The notes under the pieces were generated by a model. It saw only the letters and a list, made by a program, of their open reading frames with translations, was not told the origin of the DNA and did not search any database. Positions 30,008 to 32,462 of a DNA stretch of 32,462 nucleotides are shown here, piece after piece. Numbering within the stretch: position 1 is the stretch's first letter; every line of letters begins with the position of its first letter. The position numbers and the translations under genes were made by a program. The stretch comes from JBKJZO01 sp046715235 (lineage in GTDB: Bacteria > Actinomycetota > Actinomycetes > BP-191). The stretch spans positions 1 to 32,462 of the forward strand of contig JBKJZO010000110.1 of the NCBI GenBank assembly GCA_046715235.1, written 5' to 3'.

Positions 30008-30760
30008 CTACGGGCGGGTCAGCCGCGTCACGAACTTGTAGCGATCCCCGCGGTAGAGCGCGCGCACCCACTCCACCGGGTCGCCTCCGTCGATGAAGCT
30101 GTGCCGCGACAACTGCAGCATCGGCAGGCCGACGTCGGTGCCGAGAAGGGCGCTCTCCTCGGGTGTCGCGAGCGCGGTCTCGATGGTCTCCTCAGCCTCG
30201 CTGAGATGGACGCCGTAGACCTCGCGCAGCAGTGCGTAGAGCGACGAGTACTCGCCCAGCTGCTTCACCAGTCCGGGGAATCTGCGCACGGGCAGGTGCG
30301 TCGTCTCGAGGGCCATCGGGTCGCCGTTTGCCATGCGCAGCCGCTGGATGCGGTGCACCTGGGCGCCGGCCCTGATGCCGAGCCGGCCGGCGAGTGTCTT
30401 GTCGGCCGCTATCGACTGTACGTCGACGAGTCGCGATGTGGGGTTGAGACCCTGCGCCCGCATGTCCTCGGTGTACGACGTCAGCTGCAGCCGCTGGGCG
30501 ACCTTGGGATTGGCGACGAACGTGCCGCGACCTTGCACCCGCTCGAGCCGCCCCTCGGCGACGAGCTCCTGCAGCGCCTGACGGACGGTCGTCCGCGACG
30601 TGTCGAAGTCCTGGGCAAGGGCGCGTTCGGTCGGCACCGGCGTGCCGGGGGGCAGCTCGTGCGTCAGCTCGAGCAGGTGGCGTTTGAGCGGGTAGTACTT
30701 GGGTTGCCGAGGAACGCGGCCCTCCCATGCATGCGAGCTCTCTTGCGCGCTCAACCGCAT
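30008..30760 (-). CDS. GntR-family regulator, HutC/DasR subfamily
   Basis: A 250-aa repressor starting at ATG 30760, with GGGAGG 4 nt upstream. The winged helix lies at about 22-90, with TERALAQDFDTSRTTVRQAL and the wing VQGRGTFVA. A UTRA ligand domain (about 100-245) follows with YTEDMRAQG and PMALETTHLPV. This is the DasR/NagR-like layout that senses phosphorylated aminosugars or other sugars. The shared promoter holds two TGGTCTAGAC-type sites, which fits DasR-like DNA recognition, and the divergent gene encodes a sugar-binding lipoprotein, the expected target. Which sugar is sensed is not determined. Confidence 0.92.
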   Translation of the reverse strand: MRLSAQESSHAWEGRVPRQPKYYPLKRHLLELTHELPPGTPVPTERALAQDFDTSRTTVRQALQELVAEGRLERVQGRGTFVANPKVAQRLQLTSYTEDMRAQGLNPTSRLVDVQSIAADKTLAGRLGIRAGAQVHRIQRLRMANGDPMALETTHLPVRRFPGLVKQLGEYSSLYALLREVYGVHLSEAEETIETALATPEESALLGTDVGLPMLQLSRHSFIDGGDPVEWVRALYRGDRYKFVTRLTRP

Positions 30761-30810
30761 CTCACCTCCCGCGGGTGCCCGACGATCTGGCCGTCAGAAG
30801 AGTAACAATA

Positions 30811-30824
30811 GTGGTCTAGACAAC
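30811..30824. promoter_or_regulatory. DasR-like operator near the GntR gene promoter
   Basis: GTGGTCTAGACAAC is a 14-bp palindrome with one mismatched pair, centred on CTAG. It resembles the DasR-responsive element core TGGTCTAGACCA. On the minus strand it lies just upstream of TATTGT (30810-30805), a possible -10 box of the regulator gene, so autoregulation is likely. Confidence 0.72.
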
Positions 30825-30850
30825 AAGCTGATTACGACCCCTAGATTCCC

Positions 30851-30879
30851 TTGACACCTTGCGGTGATCGTGCCAGCCT
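30851..30879 (+). promoter_or_regulatory. Candidate promoter of the sugar transporter operon
   Basis: A perfect -35 hexamer TTGACA at 30851-30856 is followed after 17 bp by CAGCCT (30874-30879), a poor -10. Transcription would start near operator 30886-30903, which would block it when bound. TATACG (30904-30909) is another possible -10 box. The -35 box is convincing, the -10 assignment is not. Confidence 0.4.
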
Positions 30880-30885
30880 CCGGGG

Positions 30886-30903
30886 CATTGGTCTAGTCCA
30901 ATG
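30886..30903. promoter_or_regulatory. DasR-like operator upstream of the sugar-binding lipoprotein
   Basis: CATTGGTCTAGTCCAATG is an 18-bp inverted repeat with a single mismatched pair, centred on CTAG like the site at 30811. The two centres are 77 bp apart. It lies 82 bp before the lipoprotein start and downstream of the TTGACA at 30851. It is the strongest operator in the window and is the probable site of repression by the divergent GntR protein. Confidence 0.78.
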
Positions 30904-30984
30904 TATACGGCATAGACCGCGCCGGCGCCAGGAAGCCTCGACAACAAGGCCTTCAAGGCAGGGCGATTCTCTCCGGGAGGTCGA

Positions 30985-32313
30985 GTGAACACACGGCATC
31001 TGATAGCGGTCGGCCTCGCGGCCGTACTGACAGCAACGGCATGTGGGGGGGACGACAAGACCGACACTGCCGCGACGACCACTGCGCCAGCCGAGACGAC
31101 TGCTGCGACGAGTGCGGTAGCCGTGCCGGCCGACGCCACGGGCGATCTCACGATCTGGTTGATGAGCGGCAGCCAGCCGGAGGCGGTGGTCACGGCCATC
31201 AACGCGGAGTTCAAGACCAAGTACCCGAACGTGAACGTCAAGGTCGAGCTCCAGGAGTGGGCCGGCATCCAGGAGAAGACCACTGCCGCCCTGGCGAGCA
31301 ACACGCCGCCGGACGTCCTGGAGATCGGCAACACCCTGACCTCGAAGTTCTCCGCCTCCGGCGGACTTCTGGACCTGACCGCTAAGAAGGCCGACCTCGG
31401 CGGCGAAACGTGGCTCAAGGGACTCGAGGAGTCCGGCACGTTCGAGGGCAAGCTGTACGGCGTTCCCTACTACGCGGGTGACCGTGGCGTCATCTACCGC
31501 AAGGACATGTTCGCGAAGGCGGGCGTGACGCCGCCGAACACCCGCGACGAGCTCCTCGCCGTCGGCGAGAAGCTCAAGGCCGCGCACAAGGACGTCAAGG
31601 GCTTCTCCGCCCTCTACTTCCCTGGCAAGTACTGGTACGCCGCGCTGTCCTTCATCTGGGACGACGGCGGCGACCTGGCGGTCAAGGACGGCGACAAGTG
31701 GAAGGGTGCGCTCGACACGCCCGAGTCGATCGCCGCGCTGACCTGGCTCAAGGGCGCGGTTGACAAGCTCTCGACTGCGCCTAAGGACGGAGACGAGCTC
31801 AAGGACGCCGACGTCTTCCGTGCCGGCAAGGCAGCGATGATCATCGACCCGGGTTGGCAGGTCGGAGTGATCCTCGACCCGAAGACCGGCGACCCGACGC
31901 TCAAGGACAAGATCGGTGTCTTCCCGATCCCGGGCAAGACCGCCGACAAGTCCGCACCGGTGTTCCTCGGCGGCTCGACGCTTTCGGTCTCGGCCGGCAG
32001 CAAGAACCCCGAGCTCGCGACGGAGTGGCTCAAGCTGCTCGCGAGCGAGAAGTACCAGACCGACCTCGCCAAGGCCGGCAACATCCCGAACACGACCACG
32101 CTGCTCGACGTGAAGAAGGACGACCCGATCCTGAGTGTCTTCTTCGAGGCGGCGAAGAACAGCCGCTTCACGCCGGCCACGCCGAACTGGGCGAACGTCG
32201 AGAGCTCGACGATCCTGCAGGACATGCTCGTGTCGATCTTCACGGGCACCAAGTCGGTCGACGCAGCAGCGAAGGAGGCCAGTGCGGCGATCACCCAGAC
32301 ATTGAACGGGTGA
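30985..32313 (+). CDS. Sugar ABC transporter substrate-binding lipoprotein (CUT1 family)
   Basis: A 442-aa extracellular binding protein starting at GTG 30985, with GGGAGG 4 nt upstream. The signal ends in the lipobox TATAC, with the lipidated Cys20, followed by a Thr/Ala-rich linker (about 25-50). The body has the family-1 features ITIWLMSGS-like first strand (here LTIWLMSGS), NVNVKVELQEWAGIQEKTTA, PPDVLEIGN, YGVPYYAGDRGVIYRKDMF and GGSTLSVSAGSKNPELATEW. It binds an oligosaccharide or sugar outside the cell and passes it to a CUT1 permease. Chitin/N-acetylglucosamine oligomers are possible given the DasR-like sites, but trehalose- or maltose-like sugars cannot be excluded. The next gene starts 50 bp downstream. 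Confidence 0.93.
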   Translation: MNTRHLIAVGLAAVLTATACGGDDKTDTAATTTAPAETTAATSAVAVPADATGDLTIWLMSGSQPEAVVTAINAEFKTKYPNVNVKVELQEWAGIQEKTTAALASNTPPDVLEIGNTLTSKFSASGGLLDLTAKKADLGGETWLKGLEESGTFEGKLYGVPYYAGDRGVIYRKDMFAKAGVTPPNTRDELLAVGEKLKAAHKDVKGFSALYFPGKYWYAALSFIWDDGGDLAVKDGDKWKGALDTPESIAALTWLKGAVDKLSTAPKDGDELKDADVFRAGKAAMIIDPGWQVGVILDPKTGDPTLKDKIGVFPIPGKTADKSAPVFLGGSTLSVSAGSKNPELATEWLKLLASEKYQTDLAKAGNIPNTTTLLDVKKDDPILSVFFEAAKNSRFTPATPNWANVESSTILQDMLVSIFTGTKSVDAAAKEASAAITQTLNG

Positions 32314-32363
32314 CCGACGACCGCCACGCTGAACTCACTGACGGACGGACGTAGGAGTTCTGT

Positions 32364-32462
32364 ATGACAACCGCAGCGACCGGCACGCCAGACGCCGCGG
32401 CGTCACAGAGTCCCTTCGTCATCGGGCAAGAGCCCGCCTCGCCTCCTCGCGTTTCCCAGCGC
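32364..32462 (+). CDS. Start of next transporter gene, probably sugar ABC permease (partial)
   Basis: An open frame from ATG 32364 to the window end, with AGGAG 6 nt upstream. The 33 visible residues (TTAATGTPDAAASQSPF then a Pro/Ser-rich stretch) are a hydrophilic, disordered N-terminus, as seen in front of the first TM helix of actinobacterial CUT1 permeases. Function is inferred only from its position after the binding protein. Confidence 0.6.
   Translation, partial: MTTAATGTPDAAASQSPFVIGQEPASPPRVSQR

Overview
The window comes from a high-GC Gram-positive actinomycete (Actinomycetota). The evidence is the GC-rich codon use, two WhiB-family iron-sulfur proteins, an RsiG-type c-di-GMP-binding anti-sigma factor, a DUF4177/RidA pair, a MarP-type acid-resistance protease, and several genes whose start codon sits about 6 nt after a TAnnnT -10 box, as in leaderless transcription. 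From memory, the gene order from about 5.9 to 28.5 kb follows the Mycobacterium tuberculosis block Rv3683-Rv3669 (metallophosphoesterase, ponA2, whiB4, two Get3/ArsA-like ATPases, DUF4177, RidA, metallo-beta-lactamase, crp, Rv3675-like membrane protein, nth, TlpA-like, Nudix, marP, ephE, holin-like protein), with insertions. The genus cannot be fixed from the sequence. A sporulating or motile non-mycobacterial actinomycete is likely, because RsiG is present.

Layout. 1-5.6 kb holds the 3' end of recR, a secreted beta-propeller-like protein, a convergent lipoprotein plus ferredoxin-NADP reductase pair, and the ask-asd operon that starts lysine/threonine/methionine biosynthesis. 5.7-9.8 kb holds tRNA-Pro(CGG), a metallophosphoesterase, the bifunctional penicillin-binding protein PonA2 and a divergent whiB4. 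9.8-17.3 kb is the most altered stretch relative to the mycobacterial order: three tandem 24-bp hairpin repeats, an S66 LD-carboxypeptidase, the two coupled ATPases, a GGDEF diguanylate cyclase, a MOSC protein, an NfeD/slipin pair and a second WhiB protein. 17.3-19.6 kb is a tight run of DUF4177, RidA, Nudix and metallo-beta-lactamase genes. Opposite it lies rsiG - membrane protein - crp (19.6-21.3 kb).

21.4-23.5 kb is the coupled nth-tlpA-nudix operon, followed by a perfect 16-bp inverted repeat. 23.6-26.5 kb encodes an HExxH metallopeptidase and the MarP-like protease. 26.4-28.5 kb is a minus-strand operon (holin-like protein, DUF3618, epoxide hydrolase-like protein, DUF309). 28.6-30.0 kb is a small unknown gene coupled to a quinone oxidoreductase. 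30.0-32.5 kb is a GntR/HutC regulator divergent from a sugar-ABC-transporter lipoprotein and the start of the next transporter gene, with two DasR-like operators in the shared promoter.

The main theme is envelope and signalling. Peptidoglycan enzymes (PonA2, LD-carboxypeptidase), membrane quality control (NfeD/slipin, MarP) and thiol/redox proteins (WhiB x2, TlpA-like, FNR) sit with a c-di-GMP synthase, an anti-sigma factor with an exact c-di-GMP-binding signature, and a Crp regulator. The RsiG-Crp neighbourhood and the DasR-like divergent promoter are the most informative regulatory features. No phage, transposase or CRISPR array was seen.
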